Assembly: GCA_039707465.1 (NCBI GenBank)
Contig: CM077644.1
Location: 142,600,462 to 142,664,461, forward strand
Direction of reading: 5' to 3'
Origin: Rhabdophis nuchalis
Lineage: Eukaryota; Chordata; Lepidosauria; Squamata; Natricidae
Length of the DNA stretch: 64,000 nt
Made by a program: the position numbers and the translations under genes. The notes beneath the pieces are model-generated. The model worked only from the letters and a program-made list of their open reading frames with translations, did not search any database and was not told where the DNA came from. Positions 25,413-37,905 of the stretch are shown here, one piece after another (positions within the stretch are counted from its first letter, which is position 1; the number at the start of each line of letters is the position of its first letter).

Positions 25413-26237
25413 TCATATTTTTCAGAGTATAAGACGCACCGGAGTATAAGACGCACCCAGGTTTTGAAGAGGCAATTAAAAAAAAAAAGTAGGTAGGTAG
25501 ATAGAGGGATAGAGAGGGAGAGAAAGAGAGAGAAATACAGTAGGTAGGTAGGGAGAGTAAAAGAGTAGGTAGGTAGGTAGAGGTAGGGAGGGAGAGAGAG
25601 AGAGAAATACAGTAGATCAGTAGGTAGAGAGAGAGAGAGTAGTTAGGTAGATGTTTCTAGGTGTATTTACCCATGTGCTGGAGAAGGAAATCACTGACCA
25701 CCTTTGGAACAAATCTTTGTTTCTGCAGGCACAGTACTTGACCAACATAATTCTCATCAATCACTCTAATTAAACAGCTCTCTGAAAGGGAAAAAACCCT
25801 CCTTTTTGCACTTTGCAAACCTCCCCCAAATGGCCCATTTTTCGTGAAAATGGGCCCATTTTTTTCATGAATAGCCTTGGGGGGGGGGGCTTGCAGAGTG
25901 CTCCTGGGTGTGTGTGTAAAAAATGAGCAAACAAAAGGCACATGTATCGTGAAAACGGGCCATTTTGGGTCAAAAAAATAGCATGCATAGCATTATAGAG
26001 TGCTGCTGGGGGCTGGGGGGGGGGGCAAAAATGCCCTGTTTTTTGTTCATTTCTGCCCTCCCCAGCCCCCAGGAGCTCTCTGGAAGCCTCCATAAGGGTA
26101 TGCGTGCGGCCATTTTGGTGAAGGGGTGGGGTTTCAGGAGGCAAAACAAAATGATGTATTCGATGTATAAGATGCACCCAGATTTTCAGCCTCTTTTTAC
26201 AGGAAAAAAGGTGCGTTTTATGCTCCGAAAAATACGG
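25413..26237. mobile_element. Non-autonomous DNA transposon with GTATAAGACGCACC termini
   Basis: The left end is CATATTTTTCAGAGTATAAG then ACGCACC. The right end is GGTGCGTTTTATGCTCCGAA then AAATACGG, its inverted partner. Next to the left end is GGAGTATAAGACGCACCCAG, repeated as ATGTATAAGATGCACCCAG near the right end. The interior (25485-25640) is a TAGG/GAGA purine microsatellite plus GC-rich repeats with G and T runs. No target duplication could be fixed and the superfamily is uncertain. Confidence 0.7.
25485..25645. repeat. TAGG/GAGA purine microsatellite
   Basis: Mixed GTAG/GTAGG and GAGA units inside the DNA transposon 25413-26237. The complement resembles the CTAC array at 23505. Confidence 0.85.
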
Positions 26238-26366
26238 AAGTTTATTTTTCAAGCACAAGTAAAGATACCTGTTTTTACTATCAATGTCTGAGACTCTATT
26301 CGTGTGTCTACTAGCAACGGTTTCTCTTGCTGCACATTCCGCTGCACAACTTTCTGTTTCCTAAAG

Positions 26367-26501
26367 CAGGGGTCCCCAACCTTTGCAACTTTAAGTCTGA
26401 AGGACTTCAGCTCCCAGAATTCTCCAGCCAGCTTTGCTGGCTGGAGAATTCTGGGAGCTGAAGTCCTTCAGTCTTAAAGTTGCAAAGGTTGGGGACCCCT
26501 G
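26367..26501. mobile_element. hAT-type hairpin MITE with 8-bp target duplication
   Basis: A 135-bp nearly perfect palindrome from CAGGGGTCCCCAACCTTTGC to its complement, with arms of about 63 nt differing at about one position and a small central loop. It is flanked by the identical 8-bp direct repeat TCCTAAAG at 26359-26366 and 26502-26509, the hallmark of hAT integration. It has no coding capacity and needs transposase in trans. High arm identity suggests recent insertion. Confidence 0.92.
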
Positions 26502-26756
26502 TCCTAAAGGAGATATCCTCAACAAAATTGATGAATATTATTTATGGTTTACTGTATCACTTGAATTTGGGATTATGATTTATTGTGCCAAAAACAAACA
26601 AGGATTCTTGAAGTAGCTTTGAATCTGGACTTCTTACTGTCTTATGACTACTGGATTTGTTTGGCAGAATTAAACTTATAGTATTTAGATCAGACATTAT
26701 GGTAACAAGAGTTTCTGGTTAATTTACTTTCTTATATGAGTGGCAAAAGTAAATAA

Positions 26757-27115
26757 CAAGTATTCCTTGACTTACAATTGGGACCAGCATTTCTGTTGCT
26801 AAGCAGTGTTAAGTGAGCCATGCCTGATTTTATAACCATTTTTCTCATTGTTCTTAAGCGAATCATTTCAGTTGTTAAGTGAGTCATGTGGTCATTAAGT
26901 AAATCTGACTTTCCTTGTCAGAGCTTAGCTGGGAAGGCTGCAAATGGCAATCACAAGGCTTTGGGATGCAGACCAGTTGCCAAGCACCCAAATTTTGTTT
27001 ATGTGATTGTGAGGACGCTGCCAGTTGTAAGTGCAAGGACTGATCAACCATAAGTTACCTTTTTAAACATTGCTGTAAGTTTGAACTAAGCACTAATTTG
27101 AGGACTACATGTAAG
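26757..27115 (+). mobile_element. TA-flanked repeat family copy
   Basis: Starts AGTATTCCTTGACTTACAAT and ends TTTGAGGACTACATGTA, imperfect inverted termini. Internal GTTGTTAAGTGAGTCATGTG and ACCAGTTGCCAAGCACCCAA. Confidence 0.7.
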
Positions 27116-28261
27116 GTTCTAACATACACTGCATTCTGTGTAGTAAGCCAAGTTTATCACCCCAAGTGAATTTATATCTCTCTATGTGGAAAAATTGTAC
27201 ATACTAAGAAGAGCTTGGAGTGTATAAGAAACACACTGTCCGATTAGCAGAACTGTTCTCATCATATTATTAGCAAGGAAGTGTATATTTGGGTTAATGT
27301 CCCATCAAAATTCATTTTCTGCATTTGGGAAGCTAATATATTGGTAAAATGCTAGGCTTAGAACTTGTTGGAGATATACGAGAGGACAGACTAAAATGGC
27401 CACTGGATAGCATAATTAAAATTGATGCATTTGTGGCTGAAGGGTTAATCCTTTCCTTCAGTGTTATTAATGTAATTAAAATTGCTCTTATTTAAAGCTG
27501 AGAACACTTCAATCTTTCTCCTTATCTTAGAAAGGAGTTATTTTTTGAAGCGAATGTATATTTAATGTCAAAGTGTTTAGTTTTGCAAGTGGCTTGGCTC
27601 TAGCTACCTCTGCAGAATCTTTTTTTAATATAAAAGGAATGTCCTGTTATGTTCCTCCCAACTAATTGCGATATAATGAAGAACTATTTCTGTACAGAAG
27701 TTATAATGATAGGACAAGCTATGTATGACAGGAACCACTTGTTATCTAAAATTAACAGTAAATCTAATACACCTTCAATAAAAAGTTGGATTCTTTGGGA
27801 AATTTGTTTGAAACAAGTGATGCTTCCAACTCCTTGAACTTCATCAGTTTAAGATGTTAGTTTCTTCCTTCCATACACATAGAATGGTTATAGAATAAAA
27901 TCCTATAGAAATAGAAAACACATATGATACCAAGACTGATGTCATCTAACAACTTTGGCTTTTAAATTTGAAAAGTTGGATGAGAGATTTCACCCCTGTA
28001 TTTGCTTAAGCTCTGAACCTCTGGCCATCTCAAAAGTCAGAAACAAGGAACCACTTTCAGCTAAGGGTTTGGTTGGATAAAGGATTTAGCCCCTGCTTCC
28101 TCAACTTTCTTTTCTTTTCTTAAAATACATATAATTTCAAACTTTTCTTAATAATAATTCTGGGATACGTATATTCAAGCATGGGGATGTGATTCATTCA
28201 AACATATCAAAAGTTATTGAGCTGAATCATTTCATAAGGATTATGGATGTTGCTTTAGTGT

Positions 28262-28485
28262 CATTCATAGAATCATCAAAACTATGAGTTGAAGGGACTT
28301 AAGAGGTCATAGTCTAATCTTTGTTCACTGCAGGAATCCTGTAAACCATCCCCAACAAATCATCCATCCCAGTTTGAATAGCTATAACAAAGGGAAGGTA
28401 ATCAGTGTTCTAGGCAGAGTCATCTTCTGTTTTACAATGGTGACCATTAGGAAATTCTTCCCAATGAGTCATTCCTGGGCAAGAA
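28262..28485 (-). mobile_element. Eroded LINE 3' end
   Basis: TAGAATCATCAAAACTATGA, GAAGGGACTTAAGAGGTCAT and TTAGGAAATTCTTCCC are in the same order as the GTTGGAAGGGACC...CAGGAAATTCCTCC series at 16560-16740, but strongly diverged. Confidence 0.45.
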
Positions 28486-29174
28486 TCAGAGAAGTAGCCA
28501 CAGCTTTTCCTTCAAATTGGCCTTAGATTGTGGTTTGGGACTGAATTTATTTTTAGGCCACTAATTTGTCTGAGTGACAGGAGGAACAAAAGATGGTTAG
28601 TTTGCAAATGTATTGGGTGGACTGTGGTGAACTACTGAGGCAGGCCCTTGCAGTATTTGTAGAGTTATAAAGAGAGGGGGCTGGAGGATTTGAATATATT
28701 TGTGGATGGGGCTTTTGAAGCCTGAGGAGGGATGACAGGGATTAGGTAATTGGACTGTCGGAGAATGGGGATAAGTAAGAATATTGCATTGGGCAGAATG
28801 CGATTGAAGTGGGGCTGTTCTCAGAGAATACACTGGCAATATTTTGCATCAATCCCACCTTTCAGTCTCCTGGGCTTATTCTAGATGCAAGAACATTGGA
28901 TCCTTATAATCCTCGGTTTCTGGTTGTTGTTGCTCAAGTCAGTAATAAGGCCTTCCTCATCCGTGAGACAGCTGACAGGGCATTTATTCCCCTCTCAGAG
29001 ATAAGCCCAATGAGGTTTTAAGTGTCATATCAGAGGTGACCTTAAGTTTTGGGATTAGGATGGTGGAGTGGCTATTTTTATATGGGAAGGAGATTTCGGA
29101 GAAGCTACTTCATAGGTAAGTGTATGTAAGATTTTGTTGCAAGGAAGAGTTGGAATTGTGACTGTGTCAAATAA

Positions 29175-29790
29175 ATAAGATTCATCTTATGCATCAGTTG
29201 TACCTTTTCCTGGATCAGGAAGCCATTCCACCTTGTGTGGAGTACTGTGTTGCTCTATACCTAGGGATACTCTCAATATAGCCTCAGAGCTAAAGCTGAT
29301 TCAAAATAAAGTAATTTGTCCGTTTGACACCTCTCCTGCCCAAGCTGAAGAACTGCCATTTGGTTTCTAGGTATAGTGCAGTTCAGAGTATGGATAGAAA
29401 CTGATAAAGCTCTTCAGAGCTCAGGATCTTGTTATTTGCACACCACCTTTCACCACTTACCTTTACTTGCCATCCAATATGCTCCAGGTCATCTCGGTGA
29501 AAAATGTTACCTTATGGGATCCTGGCGTGCCTTCTGTTACTGATCCTGTTCTCTAGAGCAGTATTTCCCCCTGTCGTCCTAACTCTGCTGCCTTTAGGAA
29601 GGCATTAAAGACCAGGCCCTCCAGCAGATCCGAGGCCAGAGTGATCTGTGAATTTGCTGTGAGTTTTACATTTCTTTTTCCTGGCAATGGTTTATCAATT
29701 TGTTTTTAGGTTATTGCTGTATAGTGCTTTTAGCTTTTTTGAGATGCCACCTCAAGTCACATGACAATATAGTGGCCAACTATCATAAAT
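29175..29790 (+). mobile_element. Old decayed CR1 3' region
   Basis: Translated pieces resemble the CR1 C-terminus with many stops: a region like VEYCVALY (for LDYCNALY), LKLIQNKV (for LQLVQNAA) and FRKALKTRP (for FRKxLKTH). It ends in a T-rich segment with GAGATGCCACCTCAAGTCAC, resembling an eroded 3' hairpin. It is much more diverged than the other copies. Confidence 0.5.
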
Positions 29791-30902
29791 AACTACCAGC
29801 CAAAGAAGTTTGTTTCATTCATAAGGAGGGGCGGTGAGAGTTTGTATCATGAGGCTAAATGAAATTAAGAGGAATACATGTAACTGAAAGCAGTAAAAGA
29901 GACAGCAAAGAGATGAAAACCCTTCCCTCCCACTTAGAAAGATATAAGGGCTCTTTGATGAGAGGATTATGGGTGAGTTCAAAAGTAGTTCAGATCTTAG
30001 TCTTCTTGTTTTCTATGAAGTCGCAAATGGTTACCTGTCCTGTGGGCAGTAATATATAAAAAGGTTTTTATTTTTATTGACTATTAGTAGCCTTATAAAT
30101 TGTTCTTAACAAAAAGCATCTTTAAACATTTTCCTCATTGTTTATAGTACTGGACAAAATTGTGTTCCTCGTGCTAAGTCTTTCTCCTATTTAATTCAGA
30201 TAGTCTGGCTGGTTGTCAGTAGGGAGTGAATAAAGCAAGATTTTCTGCAAATATTGTGGGCAAAATGTAGGTCATTAAGGAAACTGCTTGCAGAAGTAAC
30301 TTTCATGTATAGAGAGTATAAGTGTAATTGGAAAACACATATCTAAATAATGCAGATAAAATGAAACCCCAGGAATCACTTCTCATTGTGTTGGATATTT
30401 TATGTGAGGACGGAGTGCAGCATATTAGATTGATTTGGCCCCAAGCCTATGACTCTTGGAAATTCAGCATCTCAGATTAGTGCTGATATACAGATGCCTT
30501 GGCATCGGTTTCTTTCTCCATTTATGGGGATTTTGACATCTTGTTCTAATGTTCTGGTCCCTGGCCAAATAAATTATAAGATATTATGCAGTTCCTACTT
30601 CTCTTAGTCCCAGGATTTTTTTTTCTGCTGGGGGTTTGTTTCCATTATCCCCTGCTGAACTTTATTGATATTTTTTTCCACCAGCTTTTCTTGGCAGTAT
30701 GTGGGATAAATTCTATTTATGCTAGTGAAAATAGGTTTGCCAACTTTTTATTATCATTGTGGAATATAGGTATGACTTAAAAAATAAAAAGCATTCAACT
30801 AAAATGCGTGGGTAAACACAACGAAAAAAATACTTACATTATTGTTCAAAGTACATGAATGATGGTAGAGGCTCACAGAATATGTGTGTGTGTGTGTGTG
30901 TG

Positions 30903-31030
30903 GTTTTTGAGCTGATAAATAAATAAATAATAAATATCTCATCAGCTAGCCATACCCTTACTGGGATTCAAACCAGGGAAGTATTACATGTGAGGCAGTT
31001 GTAATTGCCTCTAGACCAAGAGTTGCGCAT
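30903..31030 (-). mobile_element. tRNA-derived SINE
   Basis: The same SINE as at 11147: on the - strand a tRNA-like head with CTTGGTCTAGAGGCAATTAC, the B-box GGTTTGAATCCCAGTAAGG, then GGGTATGGCTAGCTGATGAG and a TTTA repeat tail. A TG microsatellite (about 30881-30901) precedes it. Confidence 0.78.
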
Positions 31031-31197
31031 TTTTACCATAAAGTCACCATAAAGGCATCAAGATACTGCTTGTTGTTATTTTAGCTTTCCTCAAGTAACT
31101 TTCTTAAAATATTATGCCTTGCTTGAGCTCAGGAGCTGCAAAGCACAGAGAAGCAAGAATTGAAGGCCCATTGAAGGATGGATAGAATAGAAATTCC

Positions 31198-31227
31198 AGC
31201 ATTGCAAAGAAAGAAAGAAAGAAAGAA

Positions 31228-31297
<70 letters not shown>

Positions 31298-31312
31298 AAG
31301 AAAGAAGAAAAG
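31198..31312. repeat. (GAAA)n-(GA)n-(GAAA)n microsatellite
   Basis: AAAG tetramers, then a long GA dinucleotide run, then AAAG tetramers again, about 115 bp. The Arg/Glu frame is an artefact. Confidence 0.95.
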
Positions 31313-31854
31313 AAAAGAACAGCTTTACTTCACTTTCAAAGTGATGCAAAGCCAGGAAGATGGGAAGTCAGTTCATCTCTCATAGTAAGCCAATATCATC
31401 TTATCAGATAGACCAGGCGGTGTTTTTGAAAAGGCATAAAATCCTTATGTGGAAGTGCTGGTACACAAGCAAGTGATAAGATAGGTTTGTTGTCACTCTC
31501 ACAGTTCCCACAGAATTTGTGGTAACCAGTTCAGAATGAATCAGGAAATAGCTCCCGATGCTATCAAGCACACTGGGTACTGGATGTAGAGTGTTCTTCA
31601 TATGGTATTTGTGCAGATCCCCTCTGACCTTCTGCAGTTTTCAGTGTGGCTTGGAAAACATTTTTACTAAGGAAAGAAATATTCAATGTTATTTGGGTTG
31701 GGTTTTTTTTAATATACAGTCCACACTATCCTACTTCACTGCGTTCAGCATTTTAGGGTTACTTTTGTCTGCAGTGGATGCTTTGTTTCTGTATCAGAAA
31801 AATTTGAGTGTGACATTGATATTTTACTATACCGATCACTCCTTCCTCATTATA

Positions 31855-32330
31855 CTACTTTTATTTATTTTATTTATTTTTGAACAAAGACAAACATAAA
31901 AGTAAAAAAGACCATCTTCTATTACAAATTAGAGAAAGTGTGTCGGTTGGTAACAGAATTTCTATGCATCTCTTCCATAGTCATCACCTGCTTTTCATAT
32001 CAAATCACATATTTTAAATTCAAATATAGTTATATAGATCACGCTTATTATATCTCAGTCATAATTTGACTATAATTGTTTTTACATCCTTTTATATATA
32101 ATATTCAAAATCTAGAATAGGATTATATGATAGCATTCTATTAAATCATCCTAAAATCATCCAATCACAATACATCTTTATGACATATTCCAGATAAAGC
32201 TTTTAAATCTCCTCTCATAATCTCCCTGTATTGTTTATATAAAATTTCATATTATCAAACTAATATATCTATATGTATTATTACCATTATTCATCATTAT
32301 TTAACTATAGTTATTATCACTTGATGTCAG
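31855..32330 (-). mobile_element. Probable L1 3' UTR fragment
   Basis: It begins with a T-rich stretch (ATTTATTTTATTTATTTTTG), then ACAAAGACAAACATAAAAGT, and an AT-rich region of the kind at squamate L1 3' ends in reverse orientation. No coding motif is present, so the call is by resemblance only. Confidence 0.4.
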
Positions 32331-32705
32331 CCTCCGCTTTGTTGCTTGCTTCGGCTGCCATTGAAACGGGGAGGGTGGGCCTATGGTATTTGGGTGTGGG
32401 AGTGCAGGAGGTGTGTGGGAGTGCAGGAGGTGATTTGGAGACAGGAGAATGGTCTCGCCATCTACTTCGCATTCCAGGAGCTGGTACCGCGCAGTGGTCA
32501 ACGGTCAAGGTCAACGGTCTTGCATGCCATTCTGATGATGCTCCTGAAGATGCCACCCACATGACAACTAAAGGGGTTTTGCATTGGACAGTGGGTTGGG
32601 GTTTGTGGGGGAAAAGGGGTTGGACATTTATTGATATGTACAGTATGCTTTCGCGCTCAAATATCTCAGACCTTGCTTTACCTTTGCTGCAATCTTTTCG
32701 TAACC
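32325..32705 (+). other. Unrecognised GC-richer insert
   Basis: A 145-codon frame spans 32273-32710, with a direct repeat GTGTGGGAGTGCAGGAGGTG within 32390-32432. The translation has no recognisable domain. The sharp composition change against AT-rich flanks suggests an inserted repeat, and I do not treat the frame as a gene. Confidence 0.3.
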
Positions 32706-34289
32706 AGTAAAAGTACTCTTAATTTTCTAAAATGGATTTGAAAGGTTTCTTTCTTGGTTATCGTTAGAGGCAGTCCTGACACTTCATTTTATACATACTA
32801 CTAGTAAACTAAGTTTTACTTAGTTTTTATTAAAAAATTTATTGCATCAGCCTGTATCTTTCCAGTAACAGTGCAGTTTTATATCTTTTGCCATTTGTAG
32901 CATTAATGTTCTAGTTACTTTTGTAGTAGAAGAAAGAACTTGGCGTTTTCCAGATGGCAAGAGATATAGATACGGTTGATTTTGCTAAGCCTTTGATACC
33001 TTCTCCTAGGACTCAAAGGCTTATGGGGGCCTATCCACCCTACCCTCATGAACTATTTCTGTTTCAAGAAACCAAGAAGCATTAAAAATAGTTGGTCTTC
33101 AAGAAGAATGAAGGAAAATTATGGGAAAGAGTTTTCCTTAGTTGCCTAAGTAGATCCAGCAATAAATTATTGACTGATATGGAATGATATGACCTTATCA
33201 AAATTCAGATCTCTTTGAAGCTAACAACATTGAGCATGTTTTTATTAGGTCTGAAAGAAAAATATTTTCTCTAATTAATTTATTGCCTACAGTACTTTCA
33301 AGATTCTAATAGAAAAAAAATCTTTGAAGTAAGATTCCTCAATTGTTCCAAAGAGCAAAGAGAAGGAAGGATTTTTAAAATCCCTCTTTGACACTGCCTG
33401 ACTTATATCAGATAATCTTTATTTTAATCCCTGATCAACATTTTGTACAATTAATATAAAAAAATTACAAAGTTCAAATTAAAATAAGTTACAAATTACA
33501 AGGTTCAAATCAAAAATAAAAGTAAAAGAAATAATTTGTTATAATGCTATAAATAGAGTATGTAAAACTATAAATAAAACTAAAAAAACAAAACAAACAT
33601 TAATGATGGGATTATAAAAATAAATCAAATACCAAAAATATGCTTAGAAAATGTTACACTCCTAGGCATATATTCTGTACATACACATATGAAAAGTAAA
33701 GGACTCCGTAACTAGTGAGGTGTAAGTGGAATAATGGTAGGATCTTAAAGGCCAAAGGGGTAATTTTCTGCATATAACAATGTGGCTGAATTTTTCTTTC
33801 TTCTTACTCTTCTAAAGATGTTAGGGTTTTGGTCCAAGAATAAAGAGTAAACATTGTGTTTCAAAGGCCCTTTCTTTGATCTGTGGACTGTGTGAGCAAT
33901 CATCTCATGGTTATTATTGTGAATGTTTGTAACGTATTTTAACATATTCAGTTTTCGCTTTTCTGTGCCTGACCCAGAATGTCCTTGACAAGAAATATTC
34001 AAATATTGCAAAATAAATAACTAAATAACATATTCAATGATTATACTTTTTCTATCTAAATTATTTTCATAGGATTCATTAAATTATATTACTCAAAGTG
34101 CTTCCCATTTTAATATGGGTTTTAACTTTCCCATTAAAGATTATTTAAAATAATTATTTTAAAAGATTATTTTAAAAGACCAAGTTTATTGGTGGGAGAA
34201 GTGAAAGACCTGGACACAATCTTTTGTCTCTAGATCCTCAAAGTTTGAGCAAGGGTTATCATCCCCTCATTTAGCACCATCATAATTTC

Positions 34290-34699
34290 AAATGGTTACC
34301 AAACGAATGATTGTAAGTCAAGTACAGAGAGTCCTCAATTTACAACCACGTTTCAGACCAAAATTTCCATTACTTAAGCAAGGTGATCGTTAAATAAGTC
34401 ATTCCCAAGTTTATGAACTCCCCCCCCCCCCCTAAAATTACTGCAGTTGTTAAATGAATCTAGGTTCCCTCATTGATTTTGCTTCTCAGAATCTGGCTGG
34501 GAAGATAGCAAATGGTGATCAACTCTGGGATGCTGCAATTATCATAAATACATGCCAGTTGCCAAGCTTCCAAATTTTAAACACATAACTGTGTGGTGCC
34601 TCAACTGTCTTAATTGAACATAAATCACATTTTTTCTACAGCTGTTATGACTTCAAATGGTCACTAAAAAAATGGTCGTATGTCGAGAGCTGCCTCTAC
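34290..34699 (+). mobile_element. TA-flanked repeat family, two abutting copies
   Basis: 34290-34322 (GGTTACCAAACGAATGATTG, then TAAGTCAAGTAC) looks like the end of one copy. Immediately after, ACAGAGAGTCCTCAATTTAC begins another, which runs to GTATGTCGAGAGCTGCCTCT at about 34699. A C12-14 run lies inside at about 34421-34434. Confidence 0.6.
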
Positions 34700-35353
34700 T
34701 TGTACAAAGGTCTTTTGGAATTCCAGAGTGCTAGATCTGAATGTAGTTTGTGCTTAAAATACTTCATTAATACCAGAAAGAAGTGCAAAAGAACAAAAAT
34801 GCCTTTTAGTGTGAAGAAAGTCATTACATATTTACAAAGTTGTTTTGGGAGGATTTGAATTTCTTTCCATATACCAGGATCTTTGGGCTTCAACTTCATT
34901 ATTGTGTACAATACCATGAAGCTGTTGGATTTAGATGCTGGCGTATCTCTTTCTGATTGTACCATAGTTTGGAACAATGCACTTTTCTTTCAGAGATAGT
35001 GAGGGCAAGTCAACTCCTGTGTAGGTGCTTTGGGTTGTAGATGTAGGTTTCTGATTCATGTCCCTTGATTATTTAACACAGGGAAATATGGGTTGGGGAT
35101 TATTTGGCAGCAACAAATCAGCTTTACTTTCTTATTGGAAATAAGCAAAATCCACAAGAACATAGATAACAACAGAAAAAAATGCAAAATTGAAGAAATT
35201 CACTTACGCTTAACCTAGGAGTGTAATAAAATAGACAGGTCTTATAGATAATAGGCTTTATAGGTATAGTCAGCTAGATCAGCTCAATAGGTTTTATAGG
35301 CTTTATAATTGTTATGTTACTGTATCTTAAATTAATTTTATTCGTATATGTAT

Positions 35354-35750
35354 ACAGGTAGTACTTTGCTTACAATCATTCATTTAGTGACCATTTGAAG
35401 TTACTAAAATGACTTATAACCAGTTTATTCACTTAGGAGTGTTGCAGCAAGGTGACATGATCAAAATTTGAGTGCTTGGCAACTGGCATGTATTTATGAC
35501 AGTTGTACTGTACTGGGGGGGGGCGGTGTCATATGATCACCATTTGTAACTAGTTGGCTTCCAACAAGCATAGTCAGTGGAGGAAGACAGATTTGCTTAA
35601 TGACTGCATTAATAACTTAATAACTGCAGTGATTCACTTAACAACTATGGCAAAAGAATTGTAAAAGGGGGCAAAACTGACTTAACTCTGCCTTGCTTAG
35701 CAACAGAAATGCTGAGATGAATTTAAGTGATAATTTGAGGAATGCCTGTA
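35354..35750 (+). mobile_element. TA-flanked repeat family, full-length copy
   Basis: Starts ACAGGTAGTACTTTGCTTAC and ends TTTGAGGAATGCCTGT, imperfect inverted termini flanked by TA on both sides, as expected for Tc1/mariner-type insertion. No coding capacity. Confidence 0.7.
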
Positions 35751-35754
35751 CGTA

Positions 35755-35776
35755 TTACACACACACACACACACAC
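35755..35776. repeat. (CA)n microsatellite
   Basis: About ten CA units immediately after the TA-flanked element ending at 35750. Other short arrays are TG at 30881-30901, CATA at 17947-17965 and AAT at 16067-16093. Confidence 0.9.
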
Positions 35777-36653
35777 TCCTTCAGTAGAGAGAGAGACACC
35801 CAACAAAGAATATTTCTGTCATGTTTATCTTTTCTATAGACTGCACACCTAGCTGACTTCTGATGAAAACAGGATGCTAGATTAAAAGACTTCTTTATTT
35901 GATCCAAGACAAAATCTCTTTGAACATTAAATATAAGGAAGCTTGTGTATGATAGTAAAAGTGTGGAGTGCAGTTTTTGATCATATAAAGGAGGCTTAAT
36001 TGCTGGTTGCATTTCTTTTTAGTAATTCTTCATTGAATATTTTAGCCTTGTAGACATCAATTCCAAAAGTAATGGAGTTTAAATTTGTCCTTTGCCCTTT
36101 ATCGTTATTTACTGAAAAGAGAATTTGGGCAATTTCTTTGGACCAAGATTATCTCACATTAGATGACTCAAGAGCTCTGTTGCCTAATTTAAGTGCTTTA
36201 CTTATTAGTTGATTGAAATAAGTAAGTTAAAAGTAAATATCCTGTTTGACTTGCTTAGAAAATAAAGAAGATGAAAGCATTCAATGGGAAACAATGTCTT
36301 CAGCTGTAGTGGAGTTTTTCTGTTTAAACAAGCCTGTCCTTTCTACTGTTTACATATTTTAGCTACTCCATACTTGAAGGAGTAGACTAATTGCAAGATT
36401 GGAGACAGGGACTTTTTTTTGTTCTTGGTCAAACAGCTTTGTAAAATTAGAGGGGAGACATATGAAAAACTGCCAAATTTGTCTTGGCAGAGATAACTCA
36501 GTTGCATGTACATGCTATCAGGACTAATCACTTAAAAAAAAAACTTTGTTTTTCTCTGGGGAAAAAGCAACATAATACTTTTAGCCAGTAAATTGGCTTT
36601 CTGAGTTCAGTAATACCTTTCTCAGTCTTTAGAAAGTTAACTTAAAGTTGTCA

Positions 36654-36979
36654 GTAAAGGTAAAGATTCCCCTCACACATATGTGCTAGTCGTTCCCGAC
36701 TCTAGGGGGCGGTGCTCATCTCCATTTCAAAGCCGAAGAGCCAGCGCTGTCTGAAGACGTCTCCATGGTCATGATGACTAAATGCCGAAGGAGCACAGAA
36801 CACTGTTGCCTTCCCACCAAAGATGGTCCTTATTTTTCTACTTGCATTTTTACAAACTGCTAGGTTGGCAGAAATTGGAACAAGTAATGGAAGCTCACTC
36901 CATTACATGGCTCTAGGTCTGCCAACCTTTCTGATCGACAAGCTCAGTGTCTTAGCCACTGAGCCACCACGTCCCTTTT
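36654..36979 (-). mobile_element. tRNA-derived SINE with target duplication
   Basis: Flanked by the 9-bp direct repeat AAGTTGTCA (36645-36653 and 36980-36988). Read on the - strand the head GGGACGTGGTGGCTCAGTGG contains an A-box (TGGCTCAGTGG) as in tRNA genes. The body includes GCGCTGGCTCTTCGGCTTTG. The 3' end on the - strand is TACCTTTACT. The B-box is damaged in this copy. Confidence 0.82.
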
Positions 36980-37905
36980 AAGTTGTCACTAGGAACTCTT
37001 TTATCTAGATTTACATTTAAGTGTCTATCTAGAATGTTTTTATGCCTCTGTGTTTGCACAAATCCTGATCAGCTATTCTAGACTTCTTTTGTGCTGGATA
37101 TCTGATTGATATATATCCAGGCTGATGGGAATGTAGAGGGTTGTTGGTTGTTGTTGTCATAAATTGTTTTCTGAACTATTCTGTAATGATTGTAGATATG
37201 GGTCTTTCTCTAATCTCTTCTTTAATCAGGGCCCTCTTCACAAAGAGTTGGCTTTCCTTTTTCTTCTTGTTGTTGTTGTTGCAGGGGGAGCTATGAGGAT
37301 ATGGAAGAATGAGGTGGAAGGCTAAGCAAAGCAAATATATTTCATGTAGAGCAATTGGCTGAAAAGAAGAATGTTTTGGCCTGGCTGAAATTGCTTCTCT
37401 CGTGATACTGAAACTAGCATACATCTCTCTTTTTTTTTAAATCAGTGCCAATTAGGTCAAGACATTCAACATAACATGTAGATATGTACTAAATGAAGGG
37501 CTTTCCTAATATTGGAGGACATCTGGCTGCAGAAATAATGCTTGATTTGGTGAAACATAGGGTACACAACAAATAGTGGGCATTTTATGCACAGTTCGAT
37601 ATGAACAAAGTTGGAGAGGCCTTTTAGGAATTTGGAATGTACTTAAGGGAGATAGTAGCCCAGATTCTGAAGATCAGTTACTAACTGTAGAAATCATAAG
37701 TCAGGAAATGAACTGGAAGCCTGACAATTTCCTTTTTTAAAGCAGCTGCAGATCTTTTGAATAAGGTAAAGTAAAATCATTGCAGGATGCAGCAGAGTAA
37801 TATTGAAAAATCTTATAAATAAACAATAACTAGGAACATATCTACGTAATTAGGAAATATAGAGACTTATTATAATGGCAGTAGTACTTGGTAATAGATA
37901 GTACC

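Noticed and set aside
31104..31411. Arg/Glu and Ser/Leu repeat proteins
   Set aside because: Translations of the GA/GAAA microsatellite.
32273..32710. 145-codon frame in a GC-richer stretch
   Set aside because: No recognisable domain, contains an internal direct repeat and sits between repeat fragments; not called a gene.
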